In this document: positions 7,856 to 16,279 of the stretch, one piece after another
Layout of the letters: every line of letters begins with the position of its first letter
Numbering within the stretch: the stretch's first letter is position 1
Assembly: GCF_014837165.1 (NCBI RefSeq)
Contig: NZ_JACSPM010000002.1
Span: forward strand, 1-64,000
Direction of reading: 5' to 3'
Origin: Microbacterium gallinarum
GTDB lineage: Bacteria; Actinomycetota; Actinomycetes; Actinomycetales; Microbacteriaceae
Length of the DNA: 64,000 nt
Position numbers and translations under genes: made by a program
The notes under the pieces: model-generated
Databases searched by the model: none
What the model was told of the DNA's origin: nothing
Seen by the model: the letters and a program-made list of their open reading frames with translations, nothing else

Positions 7856-10006
7856 ATGGACGAGCACCAGAACCGCCCGCATCACCCGGCACCGGGTGAG
7901 CACAACCCCCACCACCGCACCGCCTCGGCCGTTGAGGCGGCGGGCGCGGCATCCCACTCCCCCTCCGGTCACAGCGAGCACGCTCACCACCACGCCGGCC
8001 ACCAAGACCACACCGGCCACGCCGGCCACGCCGGCCACGGCGACCACGTCGCCCGCTTCCGCACGCTCTTCTGGTGGAATCTGCTGCTCGCCATCCCCGT
8101 CGTCGGGTTCTCGGCGATGTTCGCGATGATCCTCGGCTACTCGCTGCCCGACGCCGCCTGGGTGCCGTGGGTCTCCCCCGTGCTCGGCACCGTCATGTAC
8201 GTCTGGGGCGGCGCACCGTTCCTCACCGGCGCCGTCGGCGAACTGCGCGCCCGCAAGCCCGGCATGATGCTGCTGATCGGGCTAGCGATCACGGTCGCGT
8301 TCGTCGCGTCGTGGGGAGCGAGTCTCGCGATGCTGCACCACGAGCTCGACTTCTGGTGGGAGCTCGCCCTGCTCATCGTGATCATGCTCCTCGGGCACTG
8401 GATCGAGATGCGCTCGCTCGCGCAGACCACCAACGCGCTCGACTCCCTCGCGGCGCTGCTGCCCGACGAGGCCGAGAAGGTCGTCGGCGACTCGACGGTC
8501 ACGGTCGCTCCGGCCGACCTCGAGCTCGGCGACGTCGTCGTCGTGCGCCCCGGCGGCCGCGTGCCCGCCGACGGCACCGTCGTGCAGGGTACGGCCAGCA
8601 TGGACGAGTCGATGATCACCGGCGAGTCCCGCCCGGTCCGCCGCGGCGACGGCGATCCGGTCGTCGCGGGAACGGTCGCCACCGACTCCGGCCTTCGCGT
8701 GCGCATCACCGCGGTCGGTGAAGACACCGCGCTCGCCGGCATCCGTCGCCTCGTCACCGAGGCGCAGAACTCGTCGTCGCGTGCGCAGCGTCTCGCCGAC
8801 CGCGCGGCGGGCTGGCTGTTCTGGTTCGCGCTCGGCGCGGCGGCGATCACCGCGGTCGTGTGGTCGCTGCTCGGCTACCCCGACGAGGCCGTCATCCGCA
8901 CGATCACCGTGCTCGTGATCGCGTGCCCCCACGCGCTGGGCCTCGCGATCCCGCTCGTCGTGTCGATCGCGACCGAGCGCGCCGCCCGCAGCGGCGTGCT
9001 GATCAAGGACCGCCTTGCGCTCGAGAGCATGCGCACGGTCGACTCGGTGCTCTTCGACAAGACCGGCACCCTCACCAAGGGCGCCCCCGCGGTGACGGCG
9101 ATCGAGCCCGCCGACGGTCGCGACGCCGACCGCGTGCTGGCGCTGGCCGCCGCGGCGGAGGCTGATTCGGAGCATCCGCTCGCCCGCGCCATCGTGACCG
9201 CCGCACGCGATCGCGACCTCACGACTTGGCGCGCGACCGGCTTCACATCGGCGCCCGCGGTCGGCGTCTCGGCCCATGTCGACGGCCACCGCGTGCAGGT
9301 CGGCGGCCCGCACCTGCTCGACGAGACTGGCACCACCGAGCTCGCCGTCGCCGACGCGTGGCGGGGCGAGGGTGCGATCATCCTGCACGTGCTCGTCGAC
9401 GGCGAGGTGGCCGGTGCGCTGCGGCTCGCCGACGAGATCCGGCCCGAGTCGCGCCAGGCGGTGAGCGCGCTGCAGGACCGCGGAGTGCAGGTCGTCATGA
9501 TCACCGGCGACGCCGAAGCCGTGGCCGCCTCTGTCGCCGCCGAGCTGGGCATCGACCGCTACTTCGCCGGCGTGCGCCCCGAGGACAAGGCGTCGAAGGT
9601 CGCGCAGCTGCAGCACGAAGGACGCAAGGTCGCGATGGTCGGCGACGGCGTCAACGACGCCCCCGCGCTGGCGCAGGCCGACGTCGGCATCGCGATCGGC
9701 GCCGGCACCGACGTCGCCATCGCCTCGGCCGGCGTGATCCTCGCCAGCGACGACCCCCGCTCGGTGCTCTCGGTGATCGAGCTGTCGCGCGCGAGCTACC
9801 GCAAGATGAAGCAGAACCTGTGGTGGGCCGCCGGCTACAACCTCATCTCGGTCCCCCTCGCCGCGGGCATCCTCGCGCCCATCGGCTTCGTGCTGCCGAT
9901 GTCGGTCGGCGCCATCCTGATGTCGCTGTCGACCATCGTCGTCGCCCTCAACGCCCAGCTGCTGCGCCGGCTCGACCTCCGGCCCGACACCCTGCTGCAG
10001 CGCTGA
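7856..10006 (+). CDS. CopB-type heavy-metal P1B ATPase
   Basis: This 716-aa membrane pump uses ATP to expel a transition metal, probably copper. The cytosolic N-terminus (about residues 1-60) is His-rich with HH, HAHHH and repeated GHAGHAG, instead of a CXXC heavy-metal domain. The translocation motif is CPH (residue 357), typical of the P1B-3/CopB group, rather than the CPC of CopA. The phosphorylation aspartate is in DKTGTLTKG (D401), with SEHPLA and MVGDGVNDAP later. Eight membrane segments are predictable. ATG at 7856 follows GGAGGAGA. A CsoR-like operator lies 46 bp upstream. Which Cu oxidation state is moved cannot be told here. Confidence 0.92.
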   Translation: MDEHQNRPHHPAPGEHNPHHRTASAVEAAGAASHSPSGHSEHAHHHAGHQDHTGHAGHAGHGDHVARFRTLFWWNLLLAIPVVGFSAMFAMILGYSLPDAAWVPWVSPVLGTVMYVWGGAPFLTGAVGELRARKPGMMLLIGLAITVAFVASWGASLAMLHHELDFWWELALLIVIMLLGHWIEMRSLAQTTNALDSLAALLPDEAEKVVGDSTVTVAPADLELGDVVVVRPGGRVPADGTVVQGTASMDESMITGESRPVRRGDGDPVVAGTVATDSGLRVRITAVGEDTALAGIRRLVTEAQNSSSRAQRLADRAAGWLFWFALGAAAITAVVWSLLGYPDEAVIRTITVLVIACPHALGLAIPLVVSIATERAARSGVLIKDRLALESMRTVDSVLFDKTGTLTKGAPAVTAIEPADGRDADRVLALAAAAEADSEHPLARAIVTAARDRDLTTWRATGFTSAPAVGVSAHVDGHRVQVGGPHLLDETGTTELAVADAWRGEGAIILHVLVDGEVAGALRLADEIRPESRQAVSALQDRGVQVVMITGDAEAVAASVAAELGIDRYFAGVRPEDKASKVAQLQHEGRKVAMVGDGVNDAPALAQADVGIAIGAGTDVAIASAGVILASDDPRSVLSVIELSRASYRKMKQNLWWAAGYNLISVPLAAGILAPIGFVLPMSVGAILMSLSTIVVALNAQLLRRLDLRPDTLLQR

Positions 10007-10040
10007 CGGGCGGCCCGCGGCCCCGCGCTATCGTCGGACC

Positions 10041-11234
10041 GTGCCCTCCCCCACCGATCTCGGCGGCGCCGCCGTCGACCTCACCGCCACGCTGGTCGCA
10101 ATCGACAGCGTGAGTCCCAGCCTCGTTCCCTCGGCCGAGGGCGAAGGGCGCGTCGCGTCTGTCCTCGCCGAGCGGCTCGGGGCTGCGGGCTATGCGGTCG
10201 AGCTGATCGCGGCTGCGGCCGACCCGCGCCGTGTCAGCGTGCTGGCGCAGCGCACCGGCGCGCGTCCTGGCCGCACCGTGGTGCTCAACGGCCATCTCGA
10301 CACGGTGGGAGTGGACGGGATGCCGCAGCCCTTCGAACCGCGGATCATCGATGGCCGTCTCACCGGCCGCGGCGCGAGCGACATGAAGGGCGGCGTCGCC
10401 GGGCTCGTCGTCGCCGCCGAGCGACTGGCCGCGCTCGACGCTCCCGGCACGGTGATCGTCGCGCTCGTCGCCGACGAGGAGAACGCCAGCGTCGGTGCCG
10501 AAGCCGTACTCGCGCATCTCGCCGAGCGCGATGTGCACATGGACATCTGCCTCATCGGCGAGCCCACCTGGCTCGACTTCGCCGCCGCGCACCGCGGCTA
10601 CGCGGTCGTCGAGGTCGCGTTCCACGGCAGGGCCGCGCACTCGTCGCAGCCCGACGAAGGCGTCGATGCCGCCCGCGCGACCGGCGAGCTGCTCACCTCG
10701 ATCGCCGCGGCCGATGCCGACCTGCGGCGGCGGGCGCAGCATCCGCTCCTCCCCTCCGGCTCTCTCATGGCGACCGTCGTGCGAGCGGGGTCGGCGCCGT
10801 TCACCGTCGCGGCGACCGCGGAGGTCACGGTCGAGCGGCGCACCCTGCCCGGCGAAGCCGCCGCCGACGCGCTGCACGACGTGCGCGCGCTCGTCGACGC
10901 GATCACATCGCGCTCACCCGGACTCACCGCGGACGTCCGGCTCACCCACGCGCGGGAGGCATGGGAAGCGGATGCCGCAGGCAGCGCCGCCGCGTTCAGC
11001 ACGCTGCTCGCCGAAGCGCTCGAGAGCGCCGGATCGCGGCATCCCGAGTCCATCGGCGCGCCGTACTGGATGGAGTCGGCGCTCTGGCAGGCGGCGGGCG
11101 TGCCGACCGTGGTGTGCGGACCGGCGGGCGGCGGACTGCACGCGATCGACGAGTGGGTCGAGGTCGCGCAGGTCGAGCGCTACGCCGTCGCCGTGACCGA
11201 GGCCGTCGGACGATTCCTGGAGGTGCCCGCATGA
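10041..11234 (+). CDS. M20 family metallodeacylase (ArgE/DapE-like)
   Basis: This 397-aa zinc amidohydrolase has metal-ligand motifs NGHLDTV, GRGASDMKGG, ADEENAS and IGEPTW, plus a C-terminal HAIDEW. The M20 lid domain occupies about residues 180-290. The family removes acyl groups from amino acids (acetylornithine, succinyl-diaminopimelate, N-acyl peptides). GTG at 10041 is preceded 6 nt by TATCGT (10029-10034), so the mRNA is probably leaderless. It ends by overlapping ATGA with the decarboxylase gene, so both are one operon; deacylation followed by amino acid decarboxylation, for example acetylornithine to ornithine to putrescine, is a plausible inference. Confidence 0.9.
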   Translation: MPSPTDLGGAAVDLTATLVAIDSVSPSLVPSAEGEGRVASVLAERLGAAGYAVELIAAAADPRRVSVLAQRTGARPGRTVVLNGHLDTVGVDGMPQPFEPRIIDGRLTGRGASDMKGGVAGLVVAAERLAALDAPGTVIVALVADEENASVGAEAVLAHLAERDVHMDICLIGEPTWLDFAAAHRGYAVVEVAFHGRAAHSSQPDEGVDAARATGELLTSIAAADADLRRRAQHPLLPSGSLMATVVRAGSAPFTVAATAEVTVERRTLPGEAAADALHDVRALVDAITSRSPGLTADVRLTHAREAWEADAAGSAAAFSTLLAEALESAGSRHPESIGAPYWMESALWQAAGVPTVVCGPAGGGLHAIDEWVEVAQVERYAVAVTEAVGRFLEVPA

Positions 11235-12718
11235 GCGCGACCGATCCCCGCGACCCTCGCGGCTACGCCGCCGACGCCCCGCTGCTCGAGGCGTGGCTGC
11301 GGTTCACGGGCGATGTGCGCGACGGCCGGTCGATGCCGTTCAGCATCCCGGGGCACAAGCACCGCCGCGACCTCGTGGGTGACGTGATCGCCGGCGACGT
11401 GCCGATGCTCGCCGGGCTCGACACGATGAAGCAGGATCACGCGCTGCTCGCGACCGCCGAGACCCGCGCGGCCGAGGCGTGGGGCGTGGACTGGTGCCGC
11501 TTCTCGGTGGGCGGCTCGACCCACGCGAACCAGGCCTCGGTGCTCGCGCTCGGTCAGCCGGGGCAGAGCGTGATCGTCTCGCGCACCCTGCACCGCTCGG
11601 TGCTGCTGGGCCTCGTGCTCGCGGGGCTGCGTCCGGTGTGGGTGCACCCTTCGATTGACGCGGCGACCGGCCTGCCCGGCGCTGTGCCGGTCGAGGCGGT
11701 CGAGGCCGCGCTGGCCGCAAATCCCGACGCGTGCGGCGTGCTCGTCGGCGACCCGTCGTACGTCGGCACGATGTCTGACATCGCGGGCCTCGCCGACGTG
11801 GCGCACGCGGCCGGCGTGCCGCTCGTCGTCGACGCTGCGTGGGCCGCGTACTTCGGCTTCTCGCCCAGCGTGCCCGACCACGCCCTCGCCCGCGGCGCCG
11901 ACGCGCTCATCACGAGCGCGCACAAGACCCTCCCCGCGTGGAGCCAGTCCGCGCTGCTGCTCGCTCGCACCAGCCGCGCGGGCGGACTGCTCGACCCCGA
12001 CCGGCTGGAGCGCGGGTTCGAGGCATCCGCCACCACCAGCGCCGCAGGCGCGATCCTCGCGAGCGCCGACGCCTCGCGCGCCCTGCTGCAGCGGGACGGC
12101 GCTGAGCTCGTCGGCCGGCTCGTGCAGCTCGTGGACGTGGCGCGTTCGGCGCTGTCGGCGATCGAGGGCGCCGAGGTGCTCGTCGACCGCCCCGCGTCGC
12201 ACCCGGAGGGACCGCTCGCCGTCGATCCCGCCAAGCTCGTCGTGCTGCTCGCCGGCACGGGCGCGCACGGGCACGCGATCGAAGCCGACCTGCTCGCCCA
12301 CGGCATGACGCTCGAGATGGCCGACCGCGATGTACTCGTGCCGATCATCACGCTCGCCGACGACGAATCGACCGTCGCCCGACTGATCGAGGCGCTGACG
12401 GCTGCGATCGAGCGGCACCGCGGCCAACCACGGCGCCTCACCGCATCGGCCGCATGGAGCGTGCGTGCCGAGACGGCGATCCCGCCCCGCGATGCGTTCT
12501 TCGCGCCACACGAGACAGCGCGAGCGGATGCCGCGGCCGGCCGCGTCTGCGCCGAGCTGATCGCCCCCTATCCCCCGGGCGTTCCGGTGCTGGCGCCGGG
12601 CGAGATCGTCACGGTCGAGGCGCTCGACGCACTGCGCGCCACGCGGGCCGACGGCGGTCGCATCGCGTACGCCGCCGACGCGACCCTCGCGACCGTGCAA
12701 GTTGTGGCGGAGCGGTAG
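11231..12718 (+). CDS. Orn/Lys/Arg-type PLP decarboxylase
   Basis: This 495-aa protein belongs to the fold-type I Orn/Lys/Arg decarboxylase major domain. The opening PFSIPGHKHR is the usual N-terminal signature; GGSTHANQASVLAL binds the cofactor phosphate region; DAAWAAYFGF holds the cofactor-binding aspartate; and SAHKTLPAWSQ contains the Schiff-base lysine. A C-terminal domain follows (about residues 400-490). ATG at 11231 overlaps the upstream stop as ATGA. The substrate is not determined by motifs; members act on lysine, ornithine or arginine and make polyamine precursors. Confidence 0.9.
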   Translation: MSATDPRDPRGYAADAPLLEAWLRFTGDVRDGRSMPFSIPGHKHRRDLVGDVIAGDVPMLAGLDTMKQDHALLATAETRAAEAWGVDWCRFSVGGSTHANQASVLALGQPGQSVIVSRTLHRSVLLGLVLAGLRPVWVHPSIDAATGLPGAVPVEAVEAALAANPDACGVLVGDPSYVGTMSDIAGLADVAHAAGVPLVVDAAWAAYFGFSPSVPDHALARGADALITSAHKTLPAWSQSALLLARTSRAGGLLDPDRLERGFEASATTSAAGAILASADASRALLQRDGAELVGRLVQLVDVARSALSAIEGAEVLVDRPASHPEGPLAVDPAKLVVLLAGTGAHGHAIEADLLAHGMTLEMADRDVLVPIITLADDESTVARLIEALTAAIERHRGQPRRLTASAAWSVRAETAIPPRDAFFAPHETARADAAAGRVCAELIAPYPPGVPVLAPGEIVTVEALDALRATRADGGRIAYAADATLATVQVVAER

Positions 12719-12768
12719 ACCCCCACGATGGAGGCGAACGCGTCACCTGCGGTCGTAGCATCGATCGC

Positions 12769-12939
12769 ATGACCGAAACCGCCTTCAAGCCCGGCGAAAC
12801 CGTCGTCACGCCGCGCGAGCCGGGCACCATCATCGATGTGCGCGCCACCCCGTCCGGAAGGTGGGTCTACGGGGTCGAACACGACAGCGGCGAGGTCGGC
12901 TACTTCACCGGCCGGGCGCTCCAACGCGTTCAGCACTGA
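12769..12939 (+). CDS. Small conserved actinobacterial protein
   Basis: This 56-aa protein (MTETAFKPGETVVTPREPGTIIDVR...VYGVEHDSGEVGYFTGRALQRVQH) has alternating beta-strand character like the small SH3/KOW-type folds, with basic and acidic residues mixed. Start at 12769 follows TAGCAT (12756-12761) by 7 nt without a Shine-Dalgarno site, so a leaderless mRNA is likely. No specific function is recognised. It is convergent with the minus-strand gene ending at 12992. Confidence 0.7.
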   Translation: MTETAFKPGETVVTPREPGTIIDVRATPSGRWVYGVEHDSGEVGYFTGRALQRVQH

Positions 12940-12954
12940 CCCGCCGGCCCTCGG

Positions 12955-12974
12955 CGGCGCCGGGTGCGGCGCCG
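12955..12974. terminator. Stem-loop between convergent genes
   Basis: CGGCGCC (12955-12961) pairs with GGCGCCG (12968-12974) over a 6-nt loop, between the stop at 12939 and the convergent stop at 12992. No U-tract follows. It is a weak candidate for a bidirectional terminator. Confidence 0.35.
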
Positions 12975-12991
12975 GACGTCGAGCGCTCGCG

Positions 12992-13420
12992 CTACCCCGG
13001 CTGGACGATCGCCCGCACGCGGTTGTTGCGCGGGTTGTGCTCGAGTTCGACCAGACCGAGCGCCTCGAGCAGCGGCGGCAGGTACATGGCGAACCGCCCG
13101 CGGTAGCCTTTGCGCTGGCCGTACCAGCCGCCGACCGGGTTGTCGGGCGACCGCCCCCACGCCTCGACGGTGCCGGCCGCGGGCTCCTTCTGCTCGTCGG
13201 CGGCGCCGAGCGGCATCCAGTCGCCGTGCGCGATCAGCATCTCGTGCAGGTCGTCGACCGCGCGCGACAGGTAGGTGAGCTTCGTCGAGCCGACCTGGCA
13301 GATCAGCAGGGGCGGATCGGCGTCGTCATCACGGTGGATCGTATACTCCGACGTCAGCGGCGGCGTCTTCAGCCGCCACGGATCGTCGGGCATCCCGCTT
13401 CCGGACCAGTCGTCGTTCAT
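12992..13420 (-). CDS. Conserved hypothetical protein, small alpha/beta
   Basis: This 142-aa protein reads MNDDWSGSGMPDDPWRLKTPPLTSEYTIHRD and continues with HEMLIAHGDWMPLGAADEQKEPAAGTVEAWG and GYRGRFAMYLPPLLEALGLVELEHNPRNNRVRAI. Tryptophans and the ARGxRFAMYLPP-like block are conserved in many actinobacteria in my memory, but I cannot name its function. GGAGG lies just before ATG at 13420. It is probably cotranscribed with rskA, which ends 13 bp upstream. Confidence 0.8.
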   Translation of the reverse strand: MNDDWSGSGMPDDPWRLKTPPLTSEYTIHRDDDADPPLLICQVGSTKLTYLSRAVDDLHEMLIAHGDWMPLGAADEQKEPAAGTVEAWGRSPDNPVGGWYGQRKGYRGRFAMYLPPLLEALGLVELEHNPRNNRVRAIVQPG

Positions 13421-13432
13421 GGGTTCCTCCGC

Positions 13433-14254
13433 TCAGGTGAGCTGGCCGCGCACGATCGAATCGCCCGAGTGGGCGGGGTCTCCGTCGATCGGCTCGACGG
13501 AGATGTCGACGATGCTGTACTCGTCGAGGTCGACGCCGTCGGGGATGACGAAGCTCCCCGAGTCGCCGTCGAGCACGCCGAGGCTGATGAGCGCGGCGGC
13601 GTCGTTGCGGATGAGCCAGACCTCGCGGTAGCCGTCGTCTGACGCATCCGCGGCGAGATTCACGGTCAGTGTGCGAGACCCGTCACGCCCCGCCTCGACG
13701 TCGGCGGTGCCGCTGGCGCCGGGGTGAGCCGGGAACGGCTCGAGTTCTGCCCCGGCGACGACGGTCGGGCGCAGCGACGAGTTCACGAGCCATGCGCCCG
13801 CGCCGACCGCGGAGATCAGCACCAGCGACGCGGCGAGCACCCAGGCCACCGCGGCACGGCGGCGGCGGGGCGGCGATGCGGACGCGGAGGCCGGAGCGGG
13901 AGCCGGGGCGGGAGCCGGAGCGGAATCGGGAGCCTGAACGGAAGCCGAAGCGGGAGCCGAAGCAGCCTCCGTTGCGGCGATGTCTCCGGCGAGCGCTGGC
14001 TCCGGCGCCGACGCGGTTGCCGCGGCATCCGTCAGGCCGATCTCTTCCGCGATCCGTGCCCACACGCGAGCCGGCGGCGCCTCGAGCACCTGCCCGTCGG
14101 CGACCGTGGCGCGGGCGATGATCGCCGTTCGGCGGAGCTCGGCGAGTTCGGCGGCGCACGCGGCGCAGCCGGTGAGGTGCTCGGTGTCGGCATCGCTGGC
14201 GACAGGCTCGCCGAGGGCGAGCAGCGTGAGCTGATCAGGATCGAGGTGCGACAC
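13433..14254 (-). CDS. rskA: Anti-sigma factor RskA (ZAS type)
   Basis: This 273-aa membrane protein holds SigK inactive until a signal triggers proteolysis. The cytoplasmic N-terminus has the zinc-binding anti-sigma motif HLTGCAACAAEL (about residues 25-36). A long low-complexity Ala/Pro/Ser linker (EAASAPASASVQAPDS...PAPAPAPAP) precedes RRRRAAVAWVLAASLVLISAVGAGAWL, the single membrane segment; the exported region (residues about 160-273) is the RskA domain. GTG at 14254 has GGAGGTCTCCC before it. It overlaps the sigma gene by 20 nt, so the pair is coupled. Confidence 0.88.
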   Translation of the reverse strand: MSHLDPDQLTLLALGEPVASDADTEHLTGCAACAAELAELRRTAIIARATVADGQVLEAPPARVWARIAEEIGLTDAAATASAPEPALAGDIAATEAASAPASASVQAPDSAPAPAPAPAPASASASPPRRRRAAVAWVLAASLVLISAVGAGAWLVNSSLRPTVVAGAELEPFPAHPGASGTADVEAGRDGSRTLTVNLAADASDDGYREVWLIRNDAAALISLGVLDGDSGSFVIPDGVDLDEYSIVDISVEPIDGDPAHSGDSIVRGQLT

Positions 14255-14816
14255 GGGAGACCTCCAATCTGTCGCGCATTCGCAGGAGACTTCGTCTCAG
14301 GTGGCTCTTCACGGTACCCAGTGGCATGTCGAGCTTGCGGGAGATCTGCTCGTGGGTCAGGTCGTCATAGAAGGCGAGCCGCACGACCTGGCGGGCATCC
14401 GGCTCGAGGCGGTCGATCTCGTTGGCGAGCAGAACGGCGTCCGCCACATCCGGGGGTTCGCGCACCAGGTCTTCGGGGCGTGTGTTGCGCGTGAGCTCCT
14501 CGTGAAGCGCACGGATCTTCGCCCGCGACTCGTGCATGTCGGCGATCCGCCGCCGTGTGATGGCGATCAGCCAGGTCGACAGCTTGCCCTTCGCGGGTGA
14601 GAACGACGCGCGCGAGGTCCACGCCGACACGAAGACGCGCTGAGTGACGTCCTCGGCGTCGGTGCGATCGCCCAGAGATCGCAAGGCGAGCGTGAAGACG
14701 ACGGGCGACCAACGGCGATAGATCTCGGCGAGGGCGGCCTCGTCGCCCGCGATGAAGCGCCCATTGAGGGCTGCCTCTGCCGCCTGGTCCTGATCCATGT
14801 CATTCCGCTTCGTCAC
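14235..14816 (-). CDS. sigK: ECF sigma factor SigK
   Basis: This 193-aa sigma-70 family factor contains regions 2 (NGRFIAGDEAALAEIYRRWSPVVFTLALRSLGDRTDAEDVTQ) and 4 (ALEPDARQVVRLAFYDDLTHEQISRKLDMPLGTVKSHLRRSLLRMRD). Pairing with a ZAS anti-sigma and adjacent fasciclin protein matches the SigK/RskA/MPT70-83 arrangement of mycobacteria. GTG at 14816 is taken; an internal ATG at 14798 (MDQDQ) is an alternative. A possible -10 TAGCGT lies at 14846-14841. It is divergent from the fasciclin gene, its likely target. Confidence 0.85.
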   Translation of the reverse strand: MTKRNDMDQDQAAEAALNGRFIAGDEAALAEIYRRWSPVVFTLALRSLGDRTDAEDVTQRVFVSAWTSRASFSPAKGKLSTWLIAITRRRIADMHESRAKIRALHEELTRNTRPEDLVREPPDVADAVLLANEIDRLEPDARQVVRLAFYDDLTHEQISRKLDMPLGTVKSHLRRSLLRMRDRLEVSRVAPRS

Positions 14817-14915
14817 CGGTGTTCGGTGGCCCGCAGCATCACGCTACCCCTGGACCTGCCGCCTGGGCGGTGTGGCGCAGGGCGATCTCACTCGGCCTCC
14901 GAAAGTTCATTCCGC

Positions 14916-14945
14916 GGATGCACACGATTCGGATGCACCCGATTC
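14916..14945. repeat. Tandem 15-bp repeat before the fasciclin gene
   Basis: GGATGCACACGATTC and GGATGCACCCGATTC lie head to tail (14/15 identical), in the 236-bp divergent region between sigK and the fasciclin gene. A shorter echo, GGATTCGG, follows. Possible regulator site or simple tandem expansion; the rest of this region shows no gene. No good match to the mycobacterial SigK promoter (CCATCC/CCGAAT) was found. Confidence 0.5.
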
Positions 14946-15052
14946 GTTCGCGACGGATTCGGCGGCGGCTGCATCCGAAACGAGCGGCCGAGGGGAACAA
15001 CCCGTAGCGCCATCTTCCGATGCCGCGTCGTCATCATCGAAGGAGCTGAACG

Positions 15053-15646
15053 ATGAACAAGCACATCCGCACCCTCGTCGCGGTCGCGGCCGCAGCCGCC
15101 CTCACCTTCGCCGCAGTCCCCGCACACGCCACCGGCGGGTCGGCTCCGCGAGGATCGATCGTCGACGTCGCGGTCGCCGCATCGGGCGGCGGAACGCCCG
15201 ACAAGAACCCGTGGGACTACGACCTGCTCGTGCAGGCCGTCCTGGCGACCGGACTCGACGCCGCCCTCGCCGACCGCTCGACCTCCTACACGGTGTTCGC
15301 GCCGAACGACCGCGCATTCCTGCGTCTGGTGCGTGACCTCACGGGGTCGTGGCCGGCGTCGGAGAGCGAGGCGCTGACGACCATCACCACCGCATTCACG
15401 ACCGACGAGATCGCGAACATCCTGCTGTATCACGCGGTGTCAGGCAAGAAGCTCAGCGCCGTCAAGGTGCTCACGTCGAAGTCGCTGACGATGGCCAACG
15501 GCGGCCTCGTCAAGCCTCGAGGCATCGCCCTTCGTGACGAGACGCCCGCATTGGCCGACCCGCGGCTGGTGCTGTGGAAGATCAACATCCCCGCATCGAA
15601 CGGGGTCATCCACACCATCGATCGGGTGCTCGTCCCCGCGTCCTGA
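15053..15646 (+). CDS. Secreted fasciclin (FAS1) domain protein
   Basis: This 197-aa precursor has a signal peptide (MNKHIRTLVAVAAAAALTFAAVPAHA) and one FAS1 domain with the H1 and H2 boxes recognisable as SYTVFAPNDRAF and GVIHTIDRVLVP, plus YHAVSGKKLSA between them. FAS1 proteins are surface or secreted adhesion proteins; MPT70/MPT83 of mycobacteria are the SigK-dependent examples. GGAGC lies 8 nt before ATG at 15053. Its place beside sigK/rskA suggests it is a SigK target, which promoter motifs do not yet prove. Confidence 0.87.
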   Translation: MNKHIRTLVAVAAAAALTFAAVPAHATGGSAPRGSIVDVAVAASGGGTPDKNPWDYDLLVQAVLATGLDAALADRSTSYTVFAPNDRAFLRLVRDLTGSWPASESEALTTITTAFTTDEIANILLYHAVSGKKLSAVKVLTSKSLTMANGGLVKPRGIALRDETPALADPRLVLWKINIPASNGVIHTIDRVLVPAS

Positions 15647-15663
15647 CCCCAACCAGGACGCGC

Positions 15664-15697
15664 GTCCGGTCCCGCTCGTTCTCCGGCGGGGCCGGAC
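15664..15697. terminator. Terminator after the fasciclin gene
   Basis: GTCCGGTCCCGC (15664-15675) pairs with GCGGGGCCGGAC (15686-15697) over 12 bp including one G-U, with a 10-nt loop, 18 nt after the stop codon at 15646. A short CTTT follows. Likely bidirectional, since the zinc-ribbon gene converges from 15773. Confidence 0.7.
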
Positions 15698-15750
15698 GCT
15701 TTCGTGTGGGGGCAGACGCTTTCGTGTGGCCCCGGCGCCTTCGTGCGTGG
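15695..15750. repeat. Three imperfect 20-bp tandem repeats
   Basis: GACGCTTTCGTGTGG occurs at 15695-15709 and 15715-15729, and a degraded form, GGCGCCTTCGTGCGTGG, at 15734-15750, period about 20. They lie in the convergent gap downstream of the fasciclin terminator. No function is visible. Confidence 0.55.
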
Positions 15751-15772
15751 CCCGACGGTATGCGTGCGGCGG

Positions 15773-16159
15773 TCAGACTTCCGTGCCGCACATGCCGCAG
15801 ACGCCGGTGGGCGGCACCTCCACGAAGCAGTTCGGGCACAGCGCGCGGGGGCGCTCTTCGGCCGGGGTGCTGCGGCGCGGAGCCGCGCGGCGCGCGGGCT
15901 TCGCGGCCGTCGAGCGCGCGGCGGCGGCCGGAGCCCGCTGGATCACGGGCAGGTGCGTCTGGCAGTAGAACCGCACGAACCCGCCGTGCTGCTTGGGGTG
16001 GCGGTGCTTCACGGCCCACAGCTCGGTGCGGGGCAACGGCTCGGACGAGCCGCCGCAGACCGAGCAGCGCGTGGGCTCGCCGGGCGAGACCTCGGCCACG
16101 AGCGTCGGGGTTTCGAATGCGAGGTCGTCTCGCCAGTCGGAGGACGCGACGACCTTCAT
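15773..16159 (-). CDS. Small zinc-ribbon protein
   Basis: This 128-aa protein has two pairs of Cys-X2-Cys motifs: CSVCGG (about residue 32) and CPNC...GVCGMCG at the C-terminus. They are separated by an Ala/Arg-rich linker (APAAAARSTAAKPARRAAPRR). The N-terminal half contains W...KHRHPKQHGGFVRFYCQTHLPV, which may supply further ligands. The function is not recognised. AAGGGAA before ATG at 16159 supports the start. Confidence 0.75.
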   Translation of the reverse strand: MKVVASSDWRDDLAFETPTLVAEVSPGEPTRCSVCGGSSEPLPRTELWAVKHRHPKQHGGFVRFYCQTHLPVIQRAPAAAARSTAAKPARRAAPRRSTPAEERPRALCPNCFVEVPPTGVCGMCGTEV

Positions 16160-16279
16160 GACATTCCCTTCGACGGGCTCCGGATCGATGACACGACGTC
16201 ACCGCTCGAACGGAGCGACCTATCGAGGGTACCCGCCGCGGCTGAGCACGGGATGCACGAGCGGATGCCGCGGCCGCCC

